From Candidatus Poribacteria bacterium (GTDB taxonomy: Bacteria; Poribacteria; WGA-4E; WGA-3G): 64,000 nt of DNA. The first letter of the stretch is position 1. Each line of letters starts with the position of its first letter. Below, piece after piece: positions 34,182 to 43,571 of the stretch. The stretch covers positions 2,686,856-2,750,855 of the forward strand of contig OY282374.1 in NCBI GenBank assembly GCA_958295815.1. The letters are read 5' to 3'. Under the pieces are notes generated by a model, which worked only from the letters and a program-made list of their open reading frames with translations, did not search any database and was not told the origin of the DNA. Made by a program: the position numbers and the translations under genes.

Positions 34182-34883
34182 GGCTGGACGCAAGCACTGT
34201 GACATCGCATCGTAGGTGTTTTTGCTTGGGGTATTTGCTTGGGTGTTTCTGCGTATTTCTTCGCGGTTTTCTAACCGCACCGAGTCTTAGCCGAAAGATG
34301 TGTGTTCTCTAAAACCGATTCAGCCCCGGAGCGGCGGCATATGTGTAGAAATTGGCAACCGCCCGATTCGTTGAGATGGCATCCTTAGCCCCAGCAGGGC
34401 GGCATATGTGTAACGTAAGTTTGATAATTAAAAATCCAAATGCGGTTTCTGTAGGTTGGGTTGAGCGGTAAAAGTTAAGATCTCTGTATTGATAACCAAA
34501 ATTTCGCCTTTCCATGAAGCCGTGATGGACATAGATATAGCGAAACCCAACAAACATATCACGTTGGAAATGGAAAAGAGTTGGGTTTCACTGGGTCTTT
34601 GGTATATTTAGGTTTTTGAACGTAGTGGTTTGGGAATTATACACTTTTTCATAAACGGTTTCCGTTCAACCCAACCTACAAGACTCAAAATCTTTTATCA
34701 AACTCACATTAACTTACGATCTACAACTTATAATCCACAACCCATAACCCATAACCCATAACCCTCAGGGTTAATATTGCCTTTAATCTCATTTTATTAT
34801 AAAATTACGCTGTTCGGCAAAGTAGACTTCACTTATCGTGTTCATATAAAAAACGAACATAACAACATCCGGAGGTAGGTTCG
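34182..34883. other. 702-nt intergenic region with several palindromic elements
   Basis: It holds two copies of the CAGCCCC...GGCGG...ATATGTGTA palindrome (about 34320-34346 and 34386-34412), the 231-bp inverted-repeat element at 34450-34680, and a run of AACCCATAACCCAT repeats at about 34738-34762. The end provides CGGAGG for the next gene. No gene is supported. Confidence 0.65.
34450..34680. mobile_element. 231-bp element with terminal inverted repeats (MITE-like)
   Basis: The left end TGTAGGTTGGGTTGAGCGG (34450-34468) is mirrored at the right end, 34662-34680, with one mismatch. Inside lies a second inverted pair, GAAACCCAAC (34542-34551) and GTTGGGTTTC (34580-34589). It encodes no protein. 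No target-site duplication was seen. Confidence 0.5.
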
Positions 34884-35714
34884 ATGAAGATTTTGACCAT
34901 AAGTCTACTATCAATCAGTTTAATCGTGATATTAGGAACAGTCGGAGAAGCAGTCCGAGAAGACGAACTGGCACTCTATCTTTCCTTCGATGAAGCGAAA
35001 GGTGATACAGCGAAAGATAGGTCGGGACATAAAAATGATGGGACAATCCACAAAGGGAAGCGAGTAAAGGGCAAAATTGGCCAAGGCGTCGAACTGACCG
35101 GCGAAGCAGGCGGCTGGATTGAAGTGCCAGATTCACCCACTTTGGATATTACGGATGAAATCACCTTAATGTGTTGGGCATATCCAACACAGTTCACAAA
35201 TGAGTGGCTCCGTATTATTGTGAAGACCTGGGCAGGTGATACCGCGCCATGGATGGTCTATGGGTTCTATGAGTTTGGCGGGAATAACGGAAAGACCGGT
35301 TTTATTATCTCTGTTGATAAGGGAACAGAAAAGCGGATAGGCGATGGCGCAACTTCCAATTTGCCCCCGAAAAAGTGGACGCATCTTGCAGCCACCTACG
35401 ATGGGAGTAAGATGAAACTTTACTATAACGGTAAAGTAGAAGTGGAGGGGGATGCCAAAGGTAAGATTGATACAAACGATGTGCCTGTCTCGATTGGACG
35501 CAACAGTGAAGGGAGTCGGGAACACTACATCGGTCTCGTTGACGAAGTTGCTATCTGGAGCGTTGCATTGGATGAAGCCGAAATCAATCAGGCGATGGAT
35601 CGGGTTTACGACGTCGAGCCAGAAGGTAAATTGCCTACAAGATGGGGTAGGCTAAAAGGCAAGTATTACAGAACGCCTGAATCGTTTATCCCGCGAGAGC
35701 CAAGAGGTTGGTAG
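34884..35714 (+). CDS. Secreted LamG/concanavalin-like domain protein
   Basis: A signal peptide (about 1-24) is followed by a LamG domain: L-A-L-Y-L-S-F-D-E-A-K-G, D-R-S-G-H-K-N-D-G-T-I, G-V-E-L-T-G-E-A-G-G-W-I-E-V-P, L-M-C-W-A-Y, W-T-H-L-A-A-T-Y-D-G, L-Y-Y-N-G-K-V, and V-D-E-V-A-I-W. This set is the classic LamG consensus, so glycan or ligand binding is likely. GGAGGTAGG precedes the ATG. After the domain comes K-L-P-T-R-W-G-R-L-K, the tail motif shared with two other proteins here, plus about 17 extra residues. It is transcribed alone. Confidence 0.87.
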   Translation: MKILTISLLSISLIVILGTVGEAVREDELALYLSFDEAKGDTAKDRSGHKNDGTIHKGKRVKGKIGQGVELTGEAGGWIEVPDSPTLDITDEITLMCWAYPTQFTNEWLRIIVKTWAGDTAPWMVYGFYEFGGNNGKTGFIISVDKGTEKRIGDGATSNLPPKKWTHLAATYDGSKMKLYYNGKVEVEGDAKGKIDTNDVPVSIGRNSEGSREHYIGLVDEVAIWSVALDEAEINQAMDRVYDVEPEGKLPTRWGRLKGKYYRTPESFIPREPRGW

Positions 35715-35744
35715 TAGATACTCCGCTCTCGGTAGACGAGGTTT

Positions 35745-37049
35745 CTAATATCGCCTACCGAGAGTAGGTGCTTGTTGTCTATCTGCACGTTCTAAATAGA
35801 GATGGGTTGTTAGGATTGCCCATATCGGGATTATAAAGGTTGCAATTAAAGCCTCAACAGTAAAAATTGCAACCGTATCAGGAAAGCTCAACAGTTCAGG
35901 CAACACGACCTCAATATTACCACCGATGAAGAGAGTCAAAAACATTAGCGGGGATAACGCTTCCCGAATTTGTGCGAGGTCTGGGATAAACAGGGAAAAA
36001 ACTAATAAAGCAGCACCGGTCAGAATAGAGACGACAATTGAGACTATCCAACCAGTCAATAGATAAATCCCCAAAAAACGCCACCTTGTTCCACGAACCA
36101 GTGCGTAACTTCGACGGAAAATGCCTATGATGGATCTATTCTCCAGGATAAGGCACGCATTGTAAAGACTCATTGGCACCAGAAAACATGCCTTGAGAGC
36201 AAAAGAAAAATAGGAACCGATACTAATTATTATGATAGCCCATAATTCAACAGATATTTGCCTGCGAATCAACCGAGGAATAAACTCGAAAATACTATCC
36301 GAAACATAATCACCTACCTCCTTAATCGCAACCACAATCAAAGCAAAGAATAGAAATGCCCCCAATACTATAAACGCTTTACGTCCTGTTTGCCGCCATG
36401 CTTCGCGAGCCGTTAGTGAAGACAGATTTTGTAGAACATCGGAAGCGTCTGAGCAGCGTGTCGTACGTGCCACAGCCAGAGACAGTGGACAGAGTGTTAG
36501 GAATAGAAGGTTCAGAGGAAACTTCTTGTAATAGAAAATTCGAAAATTTAGTGTCCATTTCAATGTAATCCCTTCATTGTTGGTTGAACTAAAAAAAGGG
36601 AGCGGAAATAACAACCACAAGCGTTGTCCGGGTGGAAATTTTAGATTCACCAACTCATTTTCAGATGCATCTGAGGCTACCTCTTTTTTCTGCCAGCGTT
36701 TTCCGAGTGGAAATACAGGATTTTCTGACCCATTTGTAAAAGGAGGTTTTTCAAAAAAATCTTTAGGCAGTAAGCCTACGTAACCGAATCCATAATCCGT
36801 AGTAATATTACTTGTGACCTTAACCTCAGAAGAATCAGTGCCATCCCTGTCATGCCTACGATTGCTGTAGGATTGTATCATATTGAAAGTCATTGCAATA
36901 TATAATGCGATTGCGACCACAGCAACAGGCAACATAATTCGCCAGAACAGTCCAAAGTTTTTCCGATAGCACTCATATATGGTTGGAATTAGCCTTCGCT
37001 GGTGCGGGAAGGCATCGGTGGGATTTGCGTTTTTTGTAAGAGTGGTCAT
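35745..37049 (-). CDS. Multi-pass membrane protein, paralogue 1 of 4
   Basis: The 434-aa protein opens with L-I-P-T-I-Y-E-C-Y-R-K-N-F-G-L-F-W-R-I-M-L-P and then a membrane helix. A soluble insert of about 100 residues follows, then about five more helices. A conserved block reads R-R-S-Y-A-L-V-R-G-T-R-W-R-F-L-G-I-Y, and the protein ends P-I-W-A-I-L-T-T-H-L-Y. The block resembles the membrane domain of GPDPase_memb/DUF975-like proteins. Function unknown. It is last of four related genes in one direction, separated from the next by 41 nt. Confidence 0.75.
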   Translation of the reverse strand: MTTLTKNANPTDAFPHQRRLIPTIYECYRKNFGLFWRIMLPVAVVAIALYIAMTFNMIQSYSNRRHDRDGTDSSEVKVTSNITTDYGFGYVGLLPKDFFEKPPFTNGSENPVFPLGKRWQKKEVASDASENELVNLKFPPGQRLWLLFPLPFFSSTNNEGITLKWTLNFRIFYYKKFPLNLLFLTLCPLSLAVARTTRCSDASDVLQNLSSLTAREAWRQTGRKAFIVLGAFLFFALIVVAIKEVGDYVSDSIFEFIPRLIRRQISVELWAIIIISIGSYFSFALKACFLVPMSLYNACLILENRSIIGIFRRSYALVRGTRWRFLGIYLLTGWIVSIVVSILTGAALLVFSLFIPDLAQIREALSPLMFLTLFIGGNIEVVLPELLSFPDTVAIFTVEALIATFIIPIWAILTTHLYLERADRQQAPTLGRRY

Positions 37050-37090
37050 CTCTCCATCTTTCGCTATGCTGGGTCGTTTACAACATTAGA

Positions 37091-38059
37091 TTATCCATTT
37101 GCTCGTTCAAAGTAGAGGTGGGTTGTTAGGATTGCCCAGATGGGTGCGAGGCATGCATGGATGAGTGTGTTTACCATAACCATTATGCTGATTGTCCAGA
37201 GACTGGGGGTATTGTCAAAACTTATCCTTGCATAGCCGCCGACGAAGAGCAAAAAGAATTTTGCAGATAGTAACCACCTGCGAAGTGTGGCAAATTCAGG
37301 CAGCGTAACAGAAAATACCAATAGCACTAAACCGAGGACAACAGAAGTGAGAAGCAGCGTCACTAAGGCAAGCAATAGGTACATGCAGAAGGTCCGTCCC
37401 CATACGCCTCGAATTAACTCACTACTACGGCGCATCGCTGCAATTGCCCTCTGATCCTCAATGATGATACTCTGGTTGTAGAGACTCCAATTCACACCCC
37501 AATAGATGACGACCCCTACAAGAAGAAACAACGCCAAGCAGATACTTGAGCCGTAAGGTGCAACGGGTATATCAGGACTTATCTTCAAAGTCAGGGATAA
37601 GAATGGAAGCAGCCCCCCAACTCCAAGTAGGTATAATAGAAAGGATGCTCCTAAAATACTCCCTTTCTTGCGGCGTACCTGTTGCCAGAGATCCCGTGCG
37701 GTAGTCCTCACCCCACGACGACGTTCCATTATGGCGAGAGTGAGTGGACACATAGACAACCATAACCAACTGATACTAAAAGAGTGAAAACCGAAAGCCA
37801 TTTTCCAACCTACACCAACTGCCCTCGGATCTTCACTTACAAACAGTCCTCTTGCAGTATCAAAACGCCATAAATTCTCCGGTGCGGAGAGTCTATCAGA
37901 AAAACTCGCCCCAACACCAAACAGGAACTCAAAGATGATGAGCGGTCCCATAATCCGCCAAAATATCCCGAAATTATCACGATAGCACTGGCGTATTGTT
38001 GTAATAAGTCTTGGCTGCGGTTCCTCGGTGGTGTCCGTATTTTCTGCGATATCCGTCAT
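37091..38059 (-). CDS. Multi-pass membrane protein, paralogue 2 of 4
   Basis: At 322 aa this is shorter than paralogues 1 and 3 because the early soluble insert is reduced. The shared features are there: L-I-T-T-I-R-Q-C-Y-R-D-N-F-G-I-F-W-R-I-M-G-P at the start, R-S-S-E-L-I-R-G-V-W-G-R in the middle, and A-P-I-W-A-I-L-T-T-H-L-Y-F-E-R-A at the end. It has about six membrane helices. No catalytic residues are evident. A role in membrane organisation or transport is a guess. Confidence 0.75.
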   Translation of the reverse strand: MTDIAENTDTTEEPQPRLITTIRQCYRDNFGIFWRIMGPLIIFEFLFGVGASFSDRLSAPENLWRFDTARGLFVSEDPRAVGVGWKMAFGFHSFSISWLWLSMCPLTLAIMERRRGVRTTARDLWQQVRRKKGSILGASFLLYLLGVGGLLPFLSLTLKISPDIPVAPYGSSICLALFLLVGVVIYWGVNWSLYNQSIIIEDQRAIAAMRRSSELIRGVWGRTFCMYLLLALVTLLLTSVVLGLVLLVFSVTLPEFATLRRWLLSAKFFLLFVGGYARISFDNTPSLWTISIMVMVNTLIHACLAPIWAILTTHLYFERANG

Positions 38060-38495
38060 TTCTCTGCTTATTCTCCACAGGTGTCGCTATCACTCCAATA
38101 AAGCGGGTTACGAATTTGGAACGTCCGATTAGCGAGCGGAAAACTATCAAAACCTAATCATGTTATTGGTTTAAGCAAGTTCCATGCCAATGCAATGAAT
38201 AAAAGGCAAATTGGTATCATAACTGCCGGTGGATTTCACGGGAATGTTTCCAATGTCTTCCAAACATAGGTGTACATTAGTTTTATCAAGAGGGGCAGGC
38301 GTGTTTATTTTGTTCCAAAAAAAAATCCAGTTTAAAGAAATGAGGTTCACGCACATACCGAGTATGCATGAATTGTAGAATTTAACACATAAATTGGATG
38401 GTTACCACGAAAATTGCGTCATTGGAAACTCTGGGAGGCGGTCAGTTGACCCGTCTGAATCGCAGATTTATCGGATTACACAGATTATTGCGTAT
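38060..38495. other. 436-nt gap within the membrane-protein cluster
   Basis: The only recognisable feature is one copy of the TCTGAATCGCAGATTTATC dispersed element near 38453-38485. Short open frames on both strands show no conserved protein features. A decayed gene copy is possible but cannot be shown. Confidence 0.5.
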
Positions 38496-39617
38496 CTACG
38501 CTTTTATAGCATTTGGTTGTGCGTCTGCACGTTTGAAGTAGAGGTGGGTTGTTAGGATTGCCCATATCGGGATCATAGCGGTGGTGATTAAATCCCTGAC
38601 GATAAGGATTGCCGCTGTAGCGGGAGCACCCAGCAACGTGGGCAGCTCTACCTGAACATTAAAGCCGATGAAGAGGGTCAAGAATTGTAGTGGCAAAAGT
38701 GCCTCACGTACCGGCGCGAGATCCGGGATGAATACGGAAAACACTAATAACGCAGCACCGAGTAGGACAGAGGAAATGATCAAGGTTATCCAACCCGTCA
38801 GAAGATAGATGCCAAAGAACCGCAATCTCGCTCCTCTGACCAAGGCATAGCTCCGGCGGAAGATACCAATGATGGAATTGTCCTCAAGGATGAGACAGGG
38901 GTTGTAGAGGCTTAACATCACGAAGAAATAGATATGTGAAACCACCATCACGGGGAATAAAAGGTTTATGTCCAACGTCCAATTTTGCAAAGACATTAGC
39001 CATGAAATCAAGCCATAGAGGTTCGCCACCACATCCACAATCAACATAAAAAGCAGAAAGGTAACGAAAACTTTAAATGCCTTGCGTCCAGTTTGTCTCC
39101 ACATGTCGCGGGCAGTTAGCGGTGCTGCCTCCGTAGCATTATCACCGCGTGATATACGCGCAACGGCAAGGGATAGCGGACAGAGGGTTAGTAGTAAAGG
39201 GAATAGACTCATGGAATAAAAACTTTGGAATCTAAGTACCCATTCCCATGTTAATCCGCGATTGTTGGTTACTCTGAAAGACGGAGCAGGGAAGATATGC
39301 CAAATTGTACGGAATGAAGATCTCCTATTTGCAGGGAGGTCAGTATCGGAACTCGCTATGGTTGAATGGATTCCGTCAGCGGTGCTGATACTACTGACCG
39401 GTATGAAAACATGTCCGTTTGGGGACCTTGGCGATCTACTCCTTATATCCTCTTCAAGTAACGAGCCAAGACGAAAATTCTGTGCTACATTCCATCCGAT
39501 TGCGATGATGACAACGGGGAGCATGATACGCCAGAACAGTGCCCAGTGGGTGCGATATAGTTTGAAAATAGTTGCAGCAAGTTTAGGACGTTGGTTGTCA
39601 GTCATTATAGGTTTCAT
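38496..39617 (-). CDS. Multi-pass membrane protein, paralogue 3 of 4
   Basis: The 373-aa protein is closest to paralogue 1. It shares A-A-T-I-F-K-L-Y-R-T-H-W-A-L-F-W-R-I-M-L-P, an early soluble insert, L-C-P-L-S-L-A-V-A-R, R-R-S-Y-A-L-V-R-G-A-R-L-R-F-F-G-I-Y, and P-I-W-A-I-L-T-T-H-L-Y-F-K-R-A. It has about six membrane helices. The resemblance to paralogue 1 extends to the DNA at the 3' end, which points to fairly recent duplication. Confidence 0.75.
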   Translation of the reverse strand: MKPIMTDNQRPKLAATIFKLYRTHWALFWRIMLPVVIIAIGWNVAQNFRLGSLLEEDIRSRSPRSPNGHVFIPVSSISTADGIHSTIASSDTDLPANRRSSFRTIWHIFPAPSFRVTNNRGLTWEWVLRFQSFYSMSLFPLLLTLCPLSLAVARISRGDNATEAAPLTARDMWRQTGRKAFKVFVTFLLFMLIVDVVANLYGLISWLMSLQNWTLDINLLFPVMVVSHIYFFVMLSLYNPCLILEDNSIIGIFRRSYALVRGARLRFFGIYLLTGWITLIISSVLLGAALLVFSVFIPDLAPVREALLPLQFLTLFIGFNVQVELPTLLGAPATAAILIVRDLITTAMIPIWAILTTHLYFKRADAQPNAIKA

Positions 39618-39649
39618 CCTTCGTACTTGGAAAGCGTCCGTAGCGGTTC

Positions 39650-40528
39650 TTAATCTGTTGCTTGTCTTTCAGTACCAAAGCCTTCTTTCCGAATCCGTAG
39701 GTCAAAGTAGAGGAGTGTAAAACCGAGATGCTCAATCGGCATCACAATTGCACTAATGCATAATTGCACAAAACTTCGAATCGTATAAGCGAACCAACCA
39801 ATCTCGTTCGAGGCAGGAATGAGCAGTTGGCGAAACATTTCTAAAGGCGTCGTAGCCTCCTCGATTTCAGGGACACCCATTGTGGTGAGGATGTACCCAA
39901 AAGCAGCCTGAAGTATAAACGCGATCATAAAAATGATGAGATAAATTACCAGGACAATGCCAAAGACCCGCGTCCAAGAACCTTTGACTAAATCAGCACT
40001 GCGCGTCAGTGCACTCCATCCGCTGCTTCCCTCCAATATCACCGGCAGACCGTAAAGCCCCCACCGAACCGCAAAATAGATTGCCAATGGGATACCGATG
40101 ACTGTAACAGCCAAACCGACTACGGGCAATGCCCAGAGAAAAGCAACAGCGAAATATCTCCAAAAACATTGCGATGCCTGCCCAAAAGCAGCGTCCCGAG
40201 AAACTGTTCTACCTAAGTAGAGCTGTGCACTGGTGTAAGCCAGTCCTATACCAATAAAAAGAGATACGACAATGTCCCAAACGAAAGTGAATATCAATAC
40301 CGCGACACTTGTACTGGATACGGTATCGCTCGTAATTAGTAAGGCGGAAATCTGATCAATGACAAGTCCTAAGACGACATAAACGGATATGATCCCGAAA
40401 AAGAGTCGGAAGTGTTTCAAATAAAGACTGAACATTCCGTCTAAAATTTCCGTGAACCCCATCGGTTGCAAAGATGCCGTATCGGGTTGGTTATTGTTTA
40501 TATGTTCTAATTCGTTGTGTTCTTGCAT
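39650..40528 (-). CDS. Multi-pass membrane protein, paralogue 4 of 4
   Basis: This 292-aa member is the most divergent and probably closest to the ancestral form. It starts with F-T-E-I-L-D-G-M-F-S-L-Y-L-K-H-F-R-L-F-F, has about six helices, and keeps the R-S-A-D-L-V-K-G-S-W-T-R-V-F-G-I block of GPDPase_memb-like domains. Its end (P-I-E-H-L-G-F-T-L-L-Y-F-D-L-R) is a weaker version of the shared C-terminus. It is first in the run of four, and GAGGAAAAT precedes the ATG. Function unknown. Confidence 0.77.
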   Translation of the reverse strand: MQEHNELEHINNNQPDTASLQPMGFTEILDGMFSLYLKHFRLFFGIISVYVVLGLVIDQISALLITSDTVSSTSVAVLIFTFVWDIVVSLFIGIGLAYTSAQLYLGRTVSRDAAFGQASQCFWRYFAVAFLWALPVVGLAVTVIGIPLAIYFAVRWGLYGLPVILEGSSGWSALTRSADLVKGSWTRVFGIVLVIYLIIFMIAFILQAAFGYILTTMGVPEIEEATTPLEMFRQLLIPASNEIGWFAYTIRSFVQLCISAIVMPIEHLGFTLLYFDLRIRKEGFGTERQATD

Positions 40529-40763
40529 ATTTTCCTCAAGTCTAAGGGTGGTGATTTGTATACTAATGGCATTTTAGCACATTCGGAGGTTTATAGCAAG
40601 GTTGTGGGTTATGGGGTATTGGTGGTTGGTTATAAGTTATAAGTGATGAGTCGGGATGCGGAAATCCCTCCTACAGGGGGGCAGCCACTGGATGTCTCTA
40701 TTGCGTCAGGGAGATGGGTGTGGTATACTCTATCTATACAAGACTTCGACAGAGAGGCATAGG

Positions 40764-41675
40764 ATGCGGGGCAAGCGCAATACATGGAAAGATAGATCTA
40801 TATATTGGATAGTAGCGACCTTCGGGTGGTGGTGTCGCCGTCTTCCGAAAAGGTGGGCTATGCGACTCGGGCGCGGTCTTGGCATCCTGTCTTATCATCT
40901 CGTGAAAAAACGGCGGGAGATTGCTCTTGGTAATTTACAGGCGGTATTTGGTAGGCACTTCACTACTTCGCAATGCACAGAGATTTGCAAGGCGAGTTTT
41001 ATCAATGTCGGGAAGACCTGTATTGAGTTCCTCCGGTTTCCGAAACTCAACGCTGAAAATATTTGGAAAGAGGTCACAGTAGAAGGCGCGGAAAATCTTC
41101 ATGAAGCTTTGTCGAAAGGGAAAGGTGCGATTGTATTTCTACCGCATTTTGGGAATTGGGAACTCCTTTCACTGGTATATGGTGCGTTAATCCCTGACCG
41201 TGCAAACGCTATCGCTTTTCCATTGAAAAACGCCTTGCTTAACACCCATATTTGGCGGAACCGAGAACAGATGAGCTTAAGGTTAATCCCTCGAAACCGA
41301 GCCATTCGAGCGACCCTACGTGCCTTAAAAAACAACGAGGCGGTCGGGTTTTTCGCTGACCAAAATGCGGGTCCAGAAGGTATATTTGTCGATTTTTTGG
41401 GGATACCCGCTTCAGCGGCACGCGCACCGGCTGTATTAGCACTCAAGACCGGGGCACCGCTCCTTTTTTCACTGAGTATCCGTCAACCCGATGACAAGCA
41501 TCAGGTCCACATTTCAAATCCGATTTATGTTGAACCCTCGGACGATTCCGAACGCGATATCGAAGTTTACACAACACAGATGTTGAAGCATCTGGAAGCA
41601 TATATCCATAAGTATCCAGAGCAGTGGTTATGGCTACACAATCGATGGAAGACACGACCGCCGGATGGAAATTAG
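40764..41675 (+). CDS. Lysophospholipid/lipid A acyltransferase (LpxL/HtrB family)
   Basis: These membrane-bound enzymes add a secondary acyl chain to lipid A or a related lipid. The family pattern is present: N-terminal amphipathic region (L-P-K-R-W-A-M-R-L-G-R-G-L-G), then R-E-I-A-L-G-N-L, the catalytic H-x4-E in F-L-P-H-F-G-N-W-E-L, and G-F-F-A-D-Q-N-A-G-P-E-G with V-D-F-L-G. The end P-E-Q-W-L-W-L-H-N-R-W is diagnostic. I start it at 40764, where GAGAGG precedes the ATG; a longer frame adds 36 non-conserved residues. The stop runs straight into a tandem repeat. It supports an outer-membrane organism. Confidence 0.87.
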   Translation: MRGKRNTWKDRSIYWIVATFGWWCRRLPKRWAMRLGRGLGILSYHLVKKRREIALGNLQAVFGRHFTTSQCTEICKASFINVGKTCIEFLRFPKLNAENIWKEVTVEGAENLHEALSKGKGAIVFLPHFGNWELLSLVYGALIPDRANAIAFPLKNALLNTHIWRNREQMSLRLIPRNRAIRATLRALKNNEAVGFFADQNAGPEGIFVDFLGIPASAARAPAVLALKTGAPLLFSLSIRQPDDKHQVHISNPIYVEPSDDSERDIEVYTTQMLKHLEAYIHKYPEQWLWLHNRWKTRPPDGN

Positions 41676-41685
41676 TTGTTGGTTG

Positions 41686-41770
41686 TAAGTTATAAGTTAT
41701 AAGTTATAAGTTATAAGTTATAAGTTATAAGTTATAAGTTATAAGTTATAAGTTATAAGTTATAAGTTAA
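41686..41770. repeat. About 12 tandem copies of the 7-bp unit ATAAGTT
   Basis: The array begins about 11 nt after the acyltransferase stop and is nearly perfect. The same TTATAAG words appear once or twice at 8958, 40631, 45521 and 49170, usually beside GTTGTTGGT. Such arrays are prone to slippage and copy-number change. Confidence 0.9.
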
Positions 41771-41823
41771 GAGTCGGGATGCGGAGATCCATCCTACAGA
41801 ATATGCGGTTCGTAAAAAATGTA

Positions 41824-41852
41824 TTGCATCATTGTTGAATACATGTTAAAAT
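41824..41852 (+). promoter_or_regulatory. Sigma70 promoter of the carboxy-terminal protease gene
   Basis: TTGCAT (41824-41829) and TAAAAT (41847-41852) are 17 bp apart, leaving a leader of about 60 nt before the ATG. Confidence 0.6.
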
Positions 41853-41916
41853 AAAGTGGAACCTTGTAAATAGCAACACCTACGCGTCAGATTTCAACCC
41901 GTAGAGGAAAATTCTC

Positions 41917-43464
41917 ATGAAAAGATACACCCTGTCCGTGATCGTTTTAGTCATCGCTATCAGCGTTCCATTCCTTCTCATTAGCCCAAATGATAGAGGT
42001 GCTCTGAGTGGCGATGGACACGTCACTCAAGAGATGCTTAACGATGCCCTTACAGATGCTATCCGTATTGCTAAAAGAAACTACTATAAACCGATCGAGG
42101 ATAGCGGTGAGATGTTCCGCGGTTCAATCAAAGGTGCGCTCGCGTCTCTGAATGATCCGTACACATATTACGTTTCACCACGTGAACATCAGCGCGCCGT
42201 CGAAAATCTATATAACGCGCAATTTGGCGGACTGGGTATCCATATCTACGAGGACCATCGGGGCTTTATCAAGATTTCAAAGCCGATTCCGAACACGCCT
42301 GCTGCGCTTGCGAACCTCCAAGCGGGAGACTACATTACCAAAGTCAACGGCAAGTCGATCCATCTTAGCGAAAAAACCGGTCTGCATCGCGACAATGTCG
42401 TTGATTTACTGAGAGGTGAAATTGGCACGGACGTGACGATTACGGTGCAACGCAAATTTCTTGATCCTTTTGACGTGACACTGACGCGCGGCAAAATTCC
42501 TGTTAGCAGCGTCAAATCAACAATGCTTGAGGGTGACATCGGTTATATCCGAATTACAGGGTTTATCGGAAGTAGGCGCGAAGATGGCACAGAAGGCGAA
42601 TTTACTGAAGCTCTCGATGCGCATAAAGCCGCTGGTATGCAAGCACTTATTTTGGACTTACGGGACAATCAGGGTGGATTGTTAAATGCTGCATATCACA
42701 TCGCCGATGCCTTTATTCCTGAAGGTCTTATTGTTTCAACAAAAGGTGAAAGAAGGGAATTTAATGAGGAATACCCTGCCACGTCTGAACTCCAGTGTCC
42801 ATCGGATATTCCGCTGATTGTACTTGTCAATGAATACAGTGCGAGTGCTTCCGAAATCGTGGCTGGTGCGATCAAGGATACGCGCCGCGGCATCCTCGTT
42901 GGTCAGAAAACTTACGGCAAAGGGGTCGTCCAGAAACGTTATCCGTTGCCAGACGGTGGCTCAATGTCGCTCACCATCTCCACCTATTATACTCCAAACG
43001 GCACCAAAATTAACGAAGTCGGAATCCAACCCCAAGTTGTTATTGAACCTGAAGAACCCGACGAGATAGAACAGTTAATGCTCAGAAAAGTGGATGCCAA
43101 CGATACTCTCGGAAATTTCATCGCTAAATGGATTGATGACCACTATCAGCGTCCGGGTGAAATGCCTAAAGATTTCTCCTTACTTGAAACCGAACTTCCG
43201 AAGCTGCGACAAACGCTTGAAGAAGATCGGATCTTCGTGAGTCTACGATGGTTGAAACAACGTGCTGAGAGTCTGTTCAACCTTCATGTCGGGATTCAAC
43301 CTGTCGTTAATTTAGCCTATGACCGGCAGTTGCAAGAGGCAATTCGCATTATTACAGCGGATGAAGTTGAGAAATATCTCAACCCGATACCAGAAGAGAC
43401 AGAACTTCCTTCAACAACGCAAGCGGCTATGCCCGAAAAACACGAACCGACAGCCGAAGAATAG
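41917..43464 (+). CDS. Carboxy-terminal processing protease (CtpA/Prc, S41 family)
   Basis: An N-terminal hydrophobic segment (about 5-23) exports or anchors the protein. A PDZ domain follows (G-G-L-G-I-H-I, then L-Q-A-G-D-Y-I-T-K-V-N-G-K). The S41 protease core has the Ser in N-E-Y-S-A-S-A-S-E-I-V-A-G-A and the Lys in G-Q-K-T-Y-G-K-G-V-V-Q, the catalytic pair. After the core there is a further 130-residue C-terminal region with coiled or helical content. These periplasmic proteases trim C-termini or degrade damaged envelope proteins. AGAGGAAAA precedes the ATG. The gene has its own promoter. Confidence 0.92.
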   Translation: MKRYTLSVIVLVIAISVPFLLISPNDRGALSGDGHVTQEMLNDALTDAIRIAKRNYYKPIEDSGEMFRGSIKGALASLNDPYTYYVSPREHQRAVENLYNAQFGGLGIHIYEDHRGFIKISKPIPNTPAALANLQAGDYITKVNGKSIHLSEKTGLHRDNVVDLLRGEIGTDVTITVQRKFLDPFDVTLTRGKIPVSSVKSTMLEGDIGYIRITGFIGSRREDGTEGEFTEALDAHKAAGMQALILDLRDNQGGLLNAAYHIADAFIPEGLIVSTKGERREFNEEYPATSELQCPSDIPLIVLVNEYSASASEIVAGAIKDTRRGILVGQKTYGKGVVQKRYPLPDGGSMSLTISTYYTPNGTKINEVGIQPQVVIEPEEPDEIEQLMLRKVDANDTLGNFIAKWIDDHYQRPGEMPKDFSLLETELPKLRQTLEEDRIFVSLRWLKQRAESLFNLHVGIQPVVNLAYDRQLQEAIRIITADEVEKYLNPIPEETELPSTTQAAMPEKHEPTAEE

Positions 43465-43571
43465 TCGATTTTAACGTACCGAACTTCCCGGACCTATAGT
43501 AATCTTATTAATAACAAAGGATCTTGCGGATCCGTTTGCCTACCCGTAGCCGCGATTGTCTGAATCTAAAT

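Noticed and set aside
38171..38356. 61-aa minus-strand frame in the gap of the membrane-protein cluster
   Set aside because: No ribosome-binding sequence, no similarity to its neighbours and no conserved pattern.
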